Shown: one piece after another, positions 17,882 to 27,364 of the stretch
Layout of the letters: every line of letters begins with the position of its first letter
Numbering within the stretch: the stretch's first letter is position 1
NCBI RefSeq assembly: GCF_001051995.2
Contig: NZ_CP014646.1
Location: 1,488,001-1,552,000, forward strand
Direction: 5' to 3'
DNA: 64,000 bases
DNA from: Thauera humireducens
GTDB lineage: Bacteria > Pseudomonadota > Gammaproteobacteria > Burkholderiales > Rhodocyclaceae
Program-made: the position numbers and the translations under genes
Notes under the pieces: generated by a model
Told to the model about the DNA's origin: nothing
What the model saw: the letters and a program-made list of their open reading frames with translations, nothing else
Database searches by the model: none

Positions 17882-18033
17882 GCTGGGGACTGCGCGAAGG
17901 CGCCGCCGCGCTGCTGTGGGCCGCCGCGGAACTCGACGTGGCGCAGGGCGTGGCAATCTCGATCAGTTACGGCCTCGTCGTGCTGCTGTCGACCTTGCCC
18001 GGCGCCTGGGTGCTGGCACGGCGCGCGCCCTAG
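17882..18033 (+). pseudogene. 3' remnant of flippase-like (UPF0104/LPG synthase TM) gene
   Basis: The last ~50 codons (WGLREGAAALLWAAAELDVA, then ISYGLVVLLSTLPGAWVLA) match the C-terminal end of the UPF0104 / lysylphosphatidylglycerol synthase TM family, including its hallmark WG(L/V)REG motif and the final hydrophobic helix. Family members are about 300-340 residues, so roughly 85% is missing. The upstream sequence loses similarity just before WGLREG. The simplest explanation is that the prophage inserted into this gene. Its TAG overlaps the minus-strand stop of the next gene. Confidence 0.65.
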
Positions 18034-18881
18034 CCCGGGCTGCGGCGCAGTTCCAGGTCGAAGATGGTGTCCTCGCCGCAGCGATAGCTGTGGCAGCGCG
18101 GGCGCAAGGCCTCTTCGAGCGTCGAAACCGGCGGCAGTTGCAGGCCCGGCCGACCGGAGCCGATCACCAACGGCGCCACCAGCAGGTGCAGGCGGTCAAG
18201 GCCGCCAGCATGCATGAAGGCCGACACCGTGCGCCCTCCGCCTTCGACCAGCACGCGGTGCAAGCCCTGCGCCTGCAGCCAGTTCAGTACCACCGTCGGC
18301 TCGAACCGTCCGTCCGCGGACACCGGCAGCACGACCCGCTGCACGCCGGCGGCAAGCTCGCCCCCCGCAGCACTGGAGACGACATGCACGGTGCGCGCCG
18401 CCCCGTCGTGCAGGAGCTGGCTGCGCTGGCGCACCCGGCCGCGCGGGTCCAGCACCACGCGCACCGGGTTGTGCCCCGCCACATGGCGCACCGTCAGCTG
18501 CGGATCGTCGTCGTTGACCGTATCCACGCCCACCACCACGGCATCCACCACCGCGCGCAACCGGTGCAGGTGTGTGCGGGCCTCCAATCCGTTGATATAG
18601 TGCGAGGCCCCGCTTTCGGTCGCGATGCGGCCATCCAGGCTTTGCCCAAGCTGGGCGATGGCGAGCGGCCCGGTGCGCGCCACGAGCGGCAGAAAAAGCG
18701 ACAGCAGATCAACAGCTTCGGGCGCCATGGCGTGTCCGCAGCGCCAGTCACCGCCGACTCGGACCTCGAGCGAGTGATCGCCCTCACGGAACCTTGTGAC
18801 GGGCTGTAAGGACCAAGCGTGCGCATGGGCTTGCAAAATGCAGCGCCAGCCCCAATCTGACCCAAGTTCTGTACCTGACAT
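18030..18881 (-). CDS. RibD C-terminal reductase-domain protein
   Basis: 283 residues. The start at 18881 has GAGG 7 bases upstream; a downstream ATG at 18728 would cut off an N-terminal segment. From about residue 75 the protein is a dihydrofolate-reductase-like RibD_C domain (LGQSLDGRIATESGA, VVVGVDTVNDDDPQL, VLVEGGGRTVSAFMHAG), which reduces the phosphoribosylaminopyrimidine intermediate of riboflavin synthesis with NADPH. There is no deaminase domain, so a full ribD is probably elsewhere; this may be an extra reductase or act on another pterin-like substrate. It is divergent from ribA, separated by 97 bases. Confidence 0.7.
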   Translation of the reverse strand: MSGTELGSDWGWRCILQAHAHAWSLQPVTRFREGDHSLEVRVGGDWRCGHAMAPEAVDLLSLFLPLVARTGPLAIAQLGQSLDGRIATESGASHYINGLEARTHLHRLRAVVDAVVVGVDTVNDDDPQLTVRHVAGHNPVRVVLDPRGRVRQRSQLLHDGAARTVHVVSSAAGGELAAGVQRVVLPVSADGRFEPTVVLNWLQAQGLHRVLVEGGGRTVSAFMHAGGLDRLHLLVAPLVIGSGRPGLQLPPVSTLEEALRPRCHSYRCGEDTIFDLELRRSPG

Positions 18882-18978
18882 CCGACAACCTCGACTGATT
18901 CGGTTTGCGCCTGCCCACACCGCCCCGGCGGAACACACGCGCCAATAAGAACCCGAACACTCCCACGGAGAACACCCG

Positions 18979-20136
18979 ATGCGCCAAGCCGAACGTGCCA
19001 TTTTCGACCTGCGACGCGGCCTTCCCATCCTCGTGCGTGACAACGGCAGCACCACCCTCGTCCAGGCCGTCGAAGGCCTCGACGACAAGGCGCTGACCGA
19101 ACTCCGGACCCTGAGCGGCTCCGCGCCCCGCCTGGTGCTCTCCAGCCACCGCATGGCCGCGCTCGGCATCGCCGATGCGTCCGCCCCCCTCGCGATCACA
19201 CTGTCGCCCCTCCCAGACAGCCAGCAGCTGCGGGAGTTCGCCTGCATGCGCGGCGCGCACCTGCCGGCAAACGCCCGCCAGGCCGTTGCCGACAAGGCGA
19301 GCCAGGCGGCGATCCGCCTGCTGTCGCGCGCCCAGCTCGTTCCTGCCGCCATCGCCTGCGCGGTGGCGCCGGCACAGGCCGAACGCATCGCGGCGGAAGT
19401 GTCGCGCGGCAACCTGCTCGCGGTCGACGCCGACACCGCGCTCGAGCTGTGCGCCAGCGGCCCCGGCGCACTGACCCGCATCAGCGAGGCGCGCGTGCCG
19501 CTGGCCGAAGCCGAGAACAGCCGCTTCGTGCTGTTCCGCGAGGCCGACGGCATTCACGAGCACGTCGCCATCGTCATCGGCAATCCGGCCGAGTGGCCGC
19601 TGGACGTGCCGGTACGCCTGCATTCGTCCTGCCTCACCGGCGATCTCTTCGGCAGCCTGCGTTGCGACTGTGGCGAGCAGCTGCGCCGTGGCGTCGCGGC
19701 GATCAACGCCCAGGGCGGCGGCATCCTGCTCTACCTGTCGCAGGAAGGACGCGGCATCGGCCTGGCCAACAAGCTGCGCGCCTACGGGCTGCAGGATGAA
19801 GGGCTGGACACCATCGACGCCGACCAGACGATCGGTTTCTCGAAGGACGAGCGCGATTTCCGCGTCGCCCACGAGATGCTCGAGCAGCTGGGCGTGTCGC
19901 GCATCCTGCTGCTCACCAACAACCCGAGCAAGGTCGAGGCCCTGCAGCGTGCAGGCATCAACGTCACCGCACGCCAGGCCATCTACGGCGAAGTCACGCA
20001 GCAGAACCAGCGCTACCTCAAGACCAAGGCCAGCCGCCACGGCCACTGGCTGCACGAACTGCTCAACGAGCAGGGCGAGCCGTCCTCGCCCACACCCGAG
20101 AGCCTGCCGGCCCCCGAGGCCGCCGCGCGCGGCTGA
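18979..20136 (+). CDS. ribA: GTP cyclohydrolase II with divergent N-terminal domain
   Basis: 385 residues; GGAG lies 9 bases before the ATG. The C-terminal half is GTP cyclohydrolase II: zinc cysteines C218, C229 and C231 in HSSCLTGDLFGSLRCDCGEQ, then SQEGRGIGLANKLRAYGLQD and LLTNNPSKVEAL. It opens GTP to the first riboflavin precursor. The N-terminal ~180 residues sit where RibBA proteins carry DHBP synthase but lack its acidic metal-binding signature, so this half is probably a degenerate or regulatory domain. No FMN riboswitch is seen in the 97-base divergent spacer. Confidence 0.85.
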   Translation: MRQAERAIFDLRRGLPILVRDNGSTTLVQAVEGLDDKALTELRTLSGSAPRLVLSSHRMAALGIADASAPLAITLSPLPDSQQLREFACMRGAHLPANARQAVADKASQAAIRLLSRAQLVPAAIACAVAPAQAERIAAEVSRGNLLAVDADTALELCASGPGALTRISEARVPLAEAENSRFVLFREADGIHEHVAIVIGNPAEWPLDVPVRLHSSCLTGDLFGSLRCDCGEQLRRGVAAINAQGGGILLYLSQEGRGIGLANKLRAYGLQDEGLDTIDADQTIGFSKDERDFRVAHEMLEQLGVSRILLLTNNPSKVEALQRAGINVTARQAIYGEVTQQNQRYLKTKASRHGHWLHELLNEQGEPSSPTPESLPAPEAAARG

Positions 20137-20168
20137 GCTGCACGGCGACGATGGCGCGCGGCCGCAGC

Positions 20169-21005
20169 TCAGCCCGCGCCGTCGAGCGGCCCGTCGGCAA
20201 GACGGGCGAGATCGAACGCGTGCGCGTCCTCGATCAGCCGCGCGAGCTGCCCGGAATAGTGCTCGACGAGGCGCGCACCCAAGGCGGGCGTAGCCAGGCG
20301 CGCATCGCCCGTCGCGCCCCCCGCATTCAGGTCCTGCGCCATCCAGGCGAAACCGGCCTCGCCTTCGGGGCCCAGCAGCCGTCCTTCACGCGCCATCTCC
20401 CGCCCGAGCGAGTCGAAGTGCGCGATGCGGTCCATGCGCACCCTGGCCGGTGCCAGGTGCAGCATCATGGCCGTCTCGAGCGCGCCGCCATGCAAGCCAT
20501 GCCGCAGCTCGTCAGCGGGCAGCACATCCGGCGGCGGCGCGAAGCGGAAGTAGTTGGCACGCACCACCAGCATCCGCAGCGCAGCCCGCAGCTTGAGCGC
20601 CGCCAGATCGACCAGCGCCTTGTTTCCGCCGTGGCTGTTGAACAGCACCAGACGGCGGAAACCCGCGGCCGCCACGCACTCGCCCAGTTCGACGATGACC
20701 GCCAGCGCCGTCTCCGGGCTCAGGCTCAGGGTGCCGGCAAACGCGCAGTGTTCCAGGCTCAGTCCCACCGCGAGCGGCGGCAGCACGCACACCGGCAGCC
20801 CTTCGCGCACGCGCGGCAAGGCGGCGTCGATGAGGCCGAGCGCGATGTCGAGGTCGGTCGACAGCGGCAGGTGCTCGCCATGCTGTTCGATCGCGGCCAG
20901 CGGCAGCAGCGCCACGCCATCGGCGGCAGCGAGTGCGGCGATCTCCCGTGGCGTTCGATCCTGCCACCACGGGATTGCTGGACTTCGCTCGGCTTGGTGG
21001 GACAT
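20169..21005 (-). CDS. Creatininase-family amidohydrolase
   Basis: 278 residues from the ATG at 21005, which has GGAG 9 bases upstream. Metal-binding motifs of the creatininase/MftE family are present: AAIEQHGEHLPLSTD near residue 45, VLFNSHGGNKALVD near 125, and HGGALETAMMLHLAP near 180. Members hydrolyse cyclic or peptide amide bonds, for example creatinine, the formamide in riboflavin or F420 precursor synthesis (ArfB-like), or mycofactocin peptides. Closeness to ribA makes a role in pyrimidine or flavin intermediate hydrolysis possible, but this is only suggested by position. Confidence 0.75.
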   Translation of the reverse strand: MSHQAERSPAIPWWQDRTPREIAALAAADGVALLPLAAIEQHGEHLPLSTDLDIALGLIDAALPRVREGLPVCVLPPLAVGLSLEHCAFAGTLSLSPETALAVIVELGECVAAAGFRRLVLFNSHGGNKALVDLAALKLRAALRMLVVRANYFRFAPPPDVLPADELRHGLHGGALETAMMLHLAPARVRMDRIAHFDSLGREMAREGRLLGPEGEAGFAWMAQDLNAGGATGDARLATPALGARLVEHYSGQLARLIEDAHAFDLARLADGPLDGAG

Positions 21006-21169
21006 GGGTCGCACTCCATCGTGCCTGGGGATGAGGCGCATGCTAGCCGGCCCGCCGCTTGCGAACCAGCCCCGGTCATCGGAGTCTCCAACTGCGTCAT
21101 CCATGCCGGTCCCCGCGCGGGTGGTGTTTCGCCCATTCCGCCGACCGCCCGCAAGGGCGGAGGGACGCG

Positions 21170-22771
21170 ATGAATACCCGTCGCGCCCTACGCCAGGCCC
21201 TTGTCGCGCTTGTCGTGCTGAACCTGCTGCTGAGCTTCGGCAACGCCTGGCCGACGCTGTGGCCACGCCCGGAAGCACGGCTGTCGATCGATCTGGCCGC
21301 AGTCGTGCTGGGCCTGTCGTTGCTGAGCCTGCACGGCCCCTTGCGTCGCGCGACCGTCGTCTGGACGTCGGCCGTGCTCGCCACCTGCGTCCTGCTGCAC
21401 TACCTCAACGTCACCGTGCCCGCCGTGCTCGGGCGCCGGCTCGACCTTTACTGGGACGGGCAGCACGCCTGGGAAGTCCTCAAGATGGGGGCGGCCAGCC
21501 CGTCGGCGATGAAGTTCGTCGGCGTGGCCGTCATCGTCGCGCTCGCGATCGCGGCGCTGTACCGCCTGATCCGGCGCGGCGTCGCCACGCTCGCCGAAAG
21601 CCTGCAGTCCCCCCGTCTGCGTACCGGGCTGGTGGCGGCGTCGACCGCTGTGCTGGGCGCCGGCTTGCTGGCGCCGCAGGGCCTGCCCGCGCTGCAGCAC
21701 GCCTTCGCCCCATCGGTCGGCACCCTCGTCGCCGAACAGGCGCGCCTGCTGCATCGCGCACACGACGCCAGCGACGACGAGCACCTGCTCGGCGCGAGCC
21801 CAGCCTTCGACGGCACGCTCGGTGCGCTCGCGGGGGCCGACGTGGTCATCGTGTTCGCCGAAGCCTACGGCACGGTCACGCTCGACAACCCCGATCTTTC
21901 CAGCGACCTGGCGGCCTCGCGCCAGCGGCTGGCGGACGCCATTGACGCCAGCGGGCGCCGCGTCCTCTCCGCCCGGCTGATTTCGCCGACCTTCGGCGGC
22001 GGCTCGTGGCTGGCGCACGCGGAACTGCTGTCCGGCCTCGACATGCGCGATCCCAACGACTACCGGCTGCTGCTGAAGACGCAGCGTCCCACGCTGGTCA
22101 GCCACTTCGCCGCGCACGGCTATCGCACCGTCGGCTGGATGCCGGGCATCCAGCGCCCCTGGCCGGAAGGTCGCTTCTACGGCTTCGACCGCATCGCCGA
22201 CGCCGACGGCATCGGCTACCGCGGCCCGCTCTTCGGCTACTGGCGCATCCCCGACCAGGCTTCGATGGCGCAGCTGCAGGCGCAGGAACTCGGCCCGCAG
22301 CGTGACGACGCCCGTCGCCCGCGCCTGGTGGTCTTCCCCACCGTCAGCACGCACGCGCCCTTTCGCCCGCTGGCGCCCTACGTGACGGACTGGACCGCCG
22401 TGCTCGGTGCCGATGCCTACGACAGCCCCGACGCGGTCGCCGCACGCCAGGTTCCGGCGTCATGGGACGACCCGGTCCCCGCCTATCTCTCCGCAGTGCG
22501 CTACCAGTTCGAGTGGCTGGCGGGCTGGCTTTCCGCACACGCACCAGCCGACGCTGTGGTGATCGTGGTGGGCGACCATCAGCCCATGGGCACGGTGACC
22601 GGCCCCGACGCCGACTGGGACGTGCCGATGCACGTGATCACGGGCAACGCGGTGCTGCTCGACCGCCTCGCCGCCCTTGGTTTCCAGCCCGGACTCGAAC
22701 CCGATCGTCCTGCGCTGGGACGGATGGCTTCGATCACCTCGCGGCTGGTCGAGATTTTCGCCGGCGAGTAA
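21170..22771 (+). CDS. Membrane sulfatase-like / LTA-synthase-type transferase
   Basis: 533 residues; GGAGG precedes the ATG at 21170. Residues 1-180 contain about four to five membrane helices. From about 225 a periplasmic alkaline-phosphatase-superfamily domain follows: VVIVFAEAYGTV, SPTFGGGSWLAHAELLSG (the region of the nucleophile and of the substrate loop), VVFPTVSTHAPF and VIVVGDHQP (metal ligands). The architecture resembles phosphoglycerol or phosphoethanolamine transferases that decorate lipids or glycans. The substrate is unknown. It stands alone between the divergent creatininase gene and the convergent Ktr genes. Confidence 0.65.
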   Translation: MNTRRALRQALVALVVLNLLLSFGNAWPTLWPRPEARLSIDLAAVVLGLSLLSLHGPLRRATVVWTSAVLATCVLLHYLNVTVPAVLGRRLDLYWDGQHAWEVLKMGAASPSAMKFVGVAVIVALAIAALYRLIRRGVATLAESLQSPRLRTGLVAASTAVLGAGLLAPQGLPALQHAFAPSVGTLVAEQARLLHRAHDASDDEHLLGASPAFDGTLGALAGADVVIVFAEAYGTVTLDNPDLSSDLAASRQRLADAIDASGRRVLSARLISPTFGGGSWLAHAELLSGLDMRDPNDYRLLLKTQRPTLVSHFAAHGYRTVGWMPGIQRPWPEGRFYGFDRIADADGIGYRGPLFGYWRIPDQASMAQLQAQELGPQRDDARRPRLVVFPTVSTHAPFRPLAPYVTDWTAVLGADAYDSPDAVAARQVPASWDDPVPAYLSAVRYQFEWLAGWLSAHAPADAVVIVVGDHQPMGTVTGPDADWDVPMHVITGNAVLLDRLAALGFQPGLEPDRPALGRMASITSRLVEIFAGE

Positions 22772-22819
22772 GGCTATCCAAGTTTCAAACGACGCCTTTC
22801 AGCCCGCGTCCGGCACGGG

Positions 22820-23518
22820 CTAGCGCCGCCTGCCGCTCGCGGCGAAGGCCTCGACCTTCTTGGTCGGCCCGGAGACGATCAGCAGGTCGCCCGGTCGCAT
22901 GACGCTGCCCGGTTTGCCGTGCTGGAAATCCTCATGTGCGCGCTTGATGCCGACGACGGTGACACCGAACTTCTCGCGCACCGCGGACTGCGCCAGCGAC
23001 AGGTCATGCGTGGCCGCAGGGGCGTGGATCTTGGCGATCGCGAAGCCGTCGTCGAACTCGATGTAGTCCATCATGCGGCCGCTGATCAGGTGGGCCACGC
23101 GCTCCCCCATGTCGGCTTCGGGATACACCACGTGGTGGGCACCGATGCGTTCGGCCAGCTTGCCGTGTTCGGGCGTCATCGCCTTCACCCAGATGTCCGG
23201 GATCTGCAGCTCGCTCAGCGCCATCACCGTCATCAGGCTGGCGGCGAGGTCACCGCCGATGCCGACGATCGCGTGCGCGAAGTCGGCCACGCCGAGCTGG
23301 CGCATGGTCATCGCATTGGTGGAGTCCGCTTGGACGGCATGCGTGAGCAGGTCGGCCCATTCGTGCACCGGCTCCTCATCGCGGTCGATCCCCATGACGT
23401 CGTGCCCGAGCTGCATCAGCGAATGCGCCACGGCGCCGCCAAAGCGACCGAGGCCGATGACGACGACGCTGTCGCCCTTCGCGAAGGAGAACTGTTCGGT
23501 GAATAGCCTAGCCAACAA
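22820..23518 (-). CDS. ktrA: Potassium uptake regulatory subunit KtrA/TrkA
   Basis: 232 residues if translation begins at the TTG at 23518, which has GAGGAG 7 bases upstream and overlaps the ktrB stop by about 10 bases; longer readings extend deep into ktrB. An RCK_N Rossmann domain (SVVVIGLGRFGGAVAHSLMQ) is followed by ADSTNAMTMRQLGV and a C-terminal RCK_C domain (VREKFGVTVVGIKR). It binds nucleotides and gates the KtrB channel at the inner membrane. The TTG start and overlap indicate translational coupling. Confidence 0.85.
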   Translation of the reverse strand: MLARLFTEQFSFAKGDSVVVIGLGRFGGAVAHSLMQLGHDVMGIDRDEEPVHEWADLLTHAVQADSTNAMTMRQLGVADFAHAIVGIGGDLAASLMTVMALSELQIPDIWVKAMTPEHGKLAERIGAHHVVYPEADMGERVAHLISGRMMDYIEFDDGFAIAKIHAPAATHDLSLAQSAVREKFGVTVVGIKRAHEDFQHGKPGSVMRPGDLLIVSGPTKKVEAFAASGRRR

Positions 23519-24842
23519 CGGGATGCTCCTCAGGGTAGCGATATGGCATGCGGTGCTCGCCCAGCGCCAGCGACGCCGCAAGCGTGATGGTGCCGACACG
23601 GCCAATGTACATCAGCAGCGCCAGCATCAACTGCGCGGACGCGGGCAGGTCGGCCGTGATGCCCGTGGACAGCCCCACCGTGCCGAAGGCGGAGATGACC
23701 TCGAAGATGACCTTGTCGGTTGCGATGTCGGTGGTGTGCAGGACGAACACGGTACCGAGCACGACGACCGCGCTGCCCAGCACGAGCACGGTGATCGCCT
23801 GGCGCTGGGACGATTGGCTGATGCGGCGGCCGAAGGCCTCGGTGTCCATGCGGCCGCGGATCTCGGCGATCACCAGCAGCATCAGGATCATCGCCGTGCC
23901 GACCTTGACCCCGCCTGCCGTGCCGGCGCTGCCGCCGCCGATGAACATCAGCAGGTAGTGCAGCCCGAGGCTCTCGTGCGTCAGCCCGCCGATGTCGATC
24001 GCATTGAAGCCGGCCGTGCGGGCCGACACCGAGGCGAACACCGCCGACAACACCTTGTCCGCGATCGACATCGGACCAAGGGTGCGCGGGTTTGCCCACT
24101 CGAAGACGAGCAGGATCAGCGCGCCGCCGACCAGCAAGACGGCCGAGCCGAGCAGCGTCAGCTTGGTATGTACCGACCAGTGATGCGGGTCTCCGAGCTT
24201 GTTGCGCAGGTCGTGCAGCACCGGCAGGCCGAGGCCACCGATCACGATCGCCAGCATGATCGGGCTGAGGATGAAGGCGTCCGAGGCATAGCGCACCAGG
24301 CCGTCGGCGTGGATCGAGAAGCCCGCGTTGTTGAACGCCGAGATGGCGTGGAACACCCCGCTCCAGACGGCATCGGGCCAGGGCAGCGCATAAGCGCTGC
24401 GCAAGCGGAAAATGAGCGCCAGGGCCACGAGCAATTCGACGACCAGCGTGACCACGAACACCAGCTTCGCAACGCTGGTGACGTCGCCGAGGCCCAGCGT
24501 GTGCGTCTCGGCTTGCATGGTGAGGCGCGTGCGCAGGCGCAGCGAGCGATTCACCATCAGCCCGAGCAGGGTGGCGGCCGTCATCATGCCGAATCCGCCG
24601 ATCTGGAACAGCACGAGGATCACCCACTGGCCAAACGGCGACCAGTAGGTACCGGTATCGACCGTGACCAGGCCGGTCACGCACACCGCCGACACCGCGG
24701 TGAACAGTGCGACGATCCACGGCGCGCCCGTCGCCTGCGCATGCGCGACCGGCAGCATCAGCACCGCCGTCCCGATCAGGATCGCAATCAGGAAGGCCAG
24801 CGGGACAACACGGGCAGGATGCTGTACTTCCTGGGTTCTCAC
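23508..24842 (-). CDS. ktrB: Potassium uptake channel subunit KtrB
   Basis: 444 residues from a GTG at 24842; no ATG lies nearby in frame. The four M1-P-M2 repeats each show a selectivity filter: SAVCVTGLVT, SAFNNAGFSI, SARTAGFNAI and SAFGTVGLSTG. The gapped third loop GGGSAGTAGGVK is typical of the family. It moves K+ inward, probably with Na+ coupling, and pairs with the overlapping ktrA downstream. purT lies 43 bases upstream on the same strand, so the three may be cotranscribed. Confidence 0.9.
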   Translation of the reverse strand: MRTQEVQHPARVVPLAFLIAILIGTAVLMLPVAHAQATGAPWIVALFTAVSAVCVTGLVTVDTGTYWSPFGQWVILVLFQIGGFGMMTAATLLGLMVNRSLRLRTRLTMQAETHTLGLGDVTSVAKLVFVVTLVVELLVALALIFRLRSAYALPWPDAVWSGVFHAISAFNNAGFSIHADGLVRYASDAFILSPIMLAIVIGGLGLPVLHDLRNKLGDPHHWSVHTKLTLLGSAVLLVGGALILLVFEWANPRTLGPMSIADKVLSAVFASVSARTAGFNAIDIGGLTHESLGLHYLLMFIGGGSAGTAGGVKVGTAMILMLLVIAEIRGRMDTEAFGRRISQSSQRQAITVLVLGSAVVVLGTVFVLHTTDIATDKVIFEVISAFGTVGLSTGITADLPASAQLMLALLMYIGRVGTITLAASLALGEHRMPYRYPEEHPVVG

Positions 24843-24885
24843 GGAGCGCTCGCGGCGATGAGGGTCAGGACAAGGCGCGTGTCAT

Positions 24886-26085
24886 TCAACCCTTGACCGG
24901 CCTCACCCTGCTCGCCGCCAGTTTCGCCCGTTCGCGCGCCTCGGCAATGTCGGCACCGTTGGCCACCGCCACGCCCATGCGGCGCTTGACGAAGGATTCC
25001 GGCTTGCCGAACAGGCGCAGGTCGCTGCGCGGCACGGCCAGCGCCTCGGCCACGCCTTCGAAGGCGATGCCGGTCTCGTCCATGCCGCCGTAGATCACCG
25101 CCGACGCACCCGGCTCGCGCATGCTCGTGTCGACCGGCAGGCCGAGAATGGCGCGCGCGTGCAGCTCGAATTCGGAAAAGCGCTGCGAGCACAGCGTGAC
25201 CAGACCGGTGTCGTGCGGACGCGGGCTGACCTCGGAGAACCACACCTGGTCGCCCTTGACGAACAGCTCCACGCCGAACAGCCCGCGCCCGCCGAGGTTG
25301 CCGGTGACCGCCGCGGCAATGCGGCGCGATTCGGCCAGCGCCACCGGGCTCATCGGCTGCGGCTGCCAGGATTCGACGTAATCACCGGCAACCTGCACAT
25401 GACCGATCGGCTCGCAGAAATAGGTCTGCACCGCGCCGCTGGCATCGCACGCGCGCACGGTCAGCAGGGTGATCTCGTAGTCGAAATCGACGAAGCCCTC
25501 GACGATGATCCGGCTCTGCGCGACGCGCCCACCCTGCATCGCATGGTCCCAGGCCTTCTTCACGTCGTCCGGCCCGCGCAGCATCGACTGGCCCTTGCCC
25601 GACGAGGACATCACCGGCTTGACGATGCACGGGTAGCCAATGCCGCCGTCGATGGCGGCCTGCAGTTCTTCCAGCGAATCGGCGAAGCGATAGGGCGAGG
25701 TCGGCAGACCCAGCTCCTCGGCCGCCAGGCGGCGGATGCCCTCGCGGTTCATGGTCAGGCGGGTGGCGCGCGCGGTGGGGATAACCTCGGCCAGACCGGC
25801 CGCCTCGATCTCGCCCAGCATGTCGGTGGCGATGGCCTCGATTTCGGGCACGATCAGGTGCGGGCGCTCGGCCTCGACCAGCGCGCGCAGGGCGGCGCCG
25901 TCGGTCATCGGGATCACGTGCGCGCGGTGCGCCACCTGGTGGCCCGGCGCGTTGGCGTAGCGATCGACCGCGATCACCTCGACCCCCAGTCGCTGCAGCG
26001 CAATGACGACTTCCTTGCCGAGTTCGCCAGCGCCGAGCAGCATCACGCGCACAGCACTGGACGAAAGCGGGGTACCCAGCTTCAT
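24886..26085 (-). CDS. purT: Formate-dependent phosphoribosylglycinamide formyltransferase
   Basis: 399 residues from the ATG at 26085, preceded by AGGAG at 7 bases. An N-terminal dinucleotide-like fold ([20 protein letters not shown]), a central ATP-grasp domain ([17 protein letters not shown], then [11 protein letters not shown]) and [15 protein letters not shown] are the hallmarks of PurT. It makes formylglycinamide ribotide from formate, ATP and GAR in purine synthesis, without folate. Length is normal. It lies upstream of ktrB and downstream of a TRAP binding-protein gene, with no obvious functional link. Confidence 0.92.
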   Translation of the reverse strand: MKLGTPLSSSAVRVMLLGAGELGKEVVIALQRLGVEVIAVDRYANAPGHQVAHRAHVIPMTDGAALRALVEAERPHLIVPEIEAIATDMLGEIEAAGLAEVIPTARATRLTMNREGIRRLAAEELGLPTSPYRFADSLEELQAAIDGGIGYPCIVKPVMSSSGKGQSMLRGPDDVKKAWDHAMQGGRVAQSRIIVEGFVDFDYEITLLTVRACDASGAVQTYFCEPIGHVQVAGDYVESWQPQPMSPVALAESRRIAAAVTGNLGGRGLFGVELFVKGDQVWFSEVSPRPHDTGLVTLCSQRFSEFELHARAILGLPVDTSMREPGASAVIYGGMDETGIAFEGVAEALAVPRSDLRLFGKPESFVKRRMGVAVANGADIAEARERAKLAASRVRPVKG

Positions 26086-26217
26086 GGCATCACTCCTAAA
26101 GGTCGGAATCGCGACAGACCGCGGAGTGCGCATGGTAATACGGACTGCCCCGGCATGCAGGGGCAGTCCGTCGGCTTCCGCGACGCGACGCCCGCTTCGC
26201 GCCGCGCCCGCATCCAC

Positions 26218-27252
26218 CTACTGCGAATACTTGTCCACGAGCGCCCGCGCCTCCTCGTAGAGCTTGCGTCCATCGACGCCCTTCTCCGAGGCCTCGCGGA
26301 CCCATTCCGCGGTGACCGGTGCCGCCGCCGCCTCCCAGCGTGCCGACTCGGCCGGCGAAAGCTGGTAGATGGTGTTGCCCCGCGCCGCCGCCGCGTTGCG
26401 ACCGACCGTATCGGCCCTGAGATGCTCCGCCGCCACCCAGGCCGACGTCTCGCGACCACTGTTGTCGTCGATGACCTTCTTCAGGTCCGCCGGCAGGCTG
26501 TCGTACTTCTTCTGGTTCATCACGTAGATCATGGTCGCCGTGGTCATGGCCCGACCGCCACCGGACTCGAGATGGAAACGTGTCAACTCGTGCGTCTTGG
26601 TGGCCGGCACCACTTCCCAGGCCACAAGACCGGCTTCGATGACGCCCTTGGAGAGCGCCTCGGTCATCTGCGGCACGGGCATGCCCACCGCCGTCGCGCC
26701 GAGTGCGGTCAGCATCTTGTTGCCCAGGCGCGACGGCGCCCGCACCTTCATGCCCTTGAAGTCCTCCAGCGTATCCACGCGGCGGTCGCGCAGGTTCAGC
26801 ACGTTGGGTCCATTGGTCCAGGTCGCGATGGGCTTGACCCCCTCGAACTCCTTCGCGCCATGCGTCTCGACGAAATCCCACAGGGCACGCGCCGTCGCCT
26901 CGTGCGTGGTGCTGATGAAGGGCAGCTCGAACACTTCGGACAGCGGGAAGCGGCCCGGCGTGTAGCCCGGCAGCGTCCACACGATGTCAGCCACGCCATC
27001 GCGCACCTGATTGAGCAGTTGCGGCGGCGTGCCGCCCAGTTGCATCGCCGGGTAGATCTGGCACTTCATCCTGCCCTGCGACTGGGTTTCGATCCGGTCG
27101 CACCACGGCACGATGACCTGCGCGTGCATGGGCGTGACGGGCGGCAGGAAGTGGGCGACCTTGAGGACCACCTCCTGGGCCTGGGCCGACGAGGCCGCGG
27201 CCCCCAGCGACAACGCGGCGCACAGGCCCGCGGCAATCTTGCGCATCTTCAT
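26218..27252 (-). CDS. TRAP transporter periplasmic binding protein, DctP family
   Basis: 344 residues with a Sec signal peptide (MKMRKIAAG, hydrophobic core, SAQA-Q cleavage). The mature part shows the DctP pattern: LKVAHFLPPVTPMH near the start, PFISTTHEATARALWDF, then FKGMKVRAPSRLGNKMLTAL with the conserved Arg that binds the carboxylate, and GLVAWEVVPATKTHEL. It would deliver an organic acid to a TRAP permease, but no DctQ or DctM gene is in the window. It is the last gene of a co-oriented set with an aldolase-like protein, a dioxygenase-like protein and a LysR regulator, so the ligand may be an aromatic or related acid. Confidence 0.85.
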   Translation of the reverse strand: MKMRKIAAGLCAALSLGAAASSAQAQEVVLKVAHFLPPVTPMHAQVIVPWCDRIETQSQGRMKCQIYPAMQLGGTPPQLLNQVRDGVADIVWTLPGYTPGRFPLSEVFELPFISTTHEATARALWDFVETHGAKEFEGVKPIATWTNGPNVLNLRDRRVDTLEDFKGMKVRAPSRLGNKMLTALGATAVGMPVPQMTEALSKGVIEAGLVAWEVVPATKTHELTRFHLESGGGRAMTTATMIYVMNQKKYDSLPADLKKVIDDNSGRETSAWVAAEHLRADTVGRNAAAARGNTIYQLSPAESARWEAAAAPVTAEWVREASEKGVDGRKLYEEARALVDKYSQ

Positions 27253-27364
27253 TCTTCGTCTCCTCTTCGCTTACTTCGATGCGCGTTTGGCATCGATGAT
27301 CGTTGGGCGCCAGGCGCCATCCAGCTCCGGTCCGTCATCCGCGGATGCGGTCGCGGATCGTGAT

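Noticed and set aside
17667..18809. A 380-codon plus-strand frame linking phage end to the RibD-like gene
   Set aside because: It overlaps the last tail gene in another frame and is antisense to the RibD_C domain. Only the short frame ending at 18033 has recognisable protein sequence.
18882..18978. FMN riboswitch upstream of ribA
   Set aside because: The divergent spacer is only 97 bases and shows none of the conserved FMN-element junction sequences.
22798..22821. Hairpin AGCCCG/CGGGCT between the sulfatase-like gene and ktrA as terminator
   Set aside because: The stem is only 6 bp and no T run follows on either strand; it also overlaps the ktrA stop.
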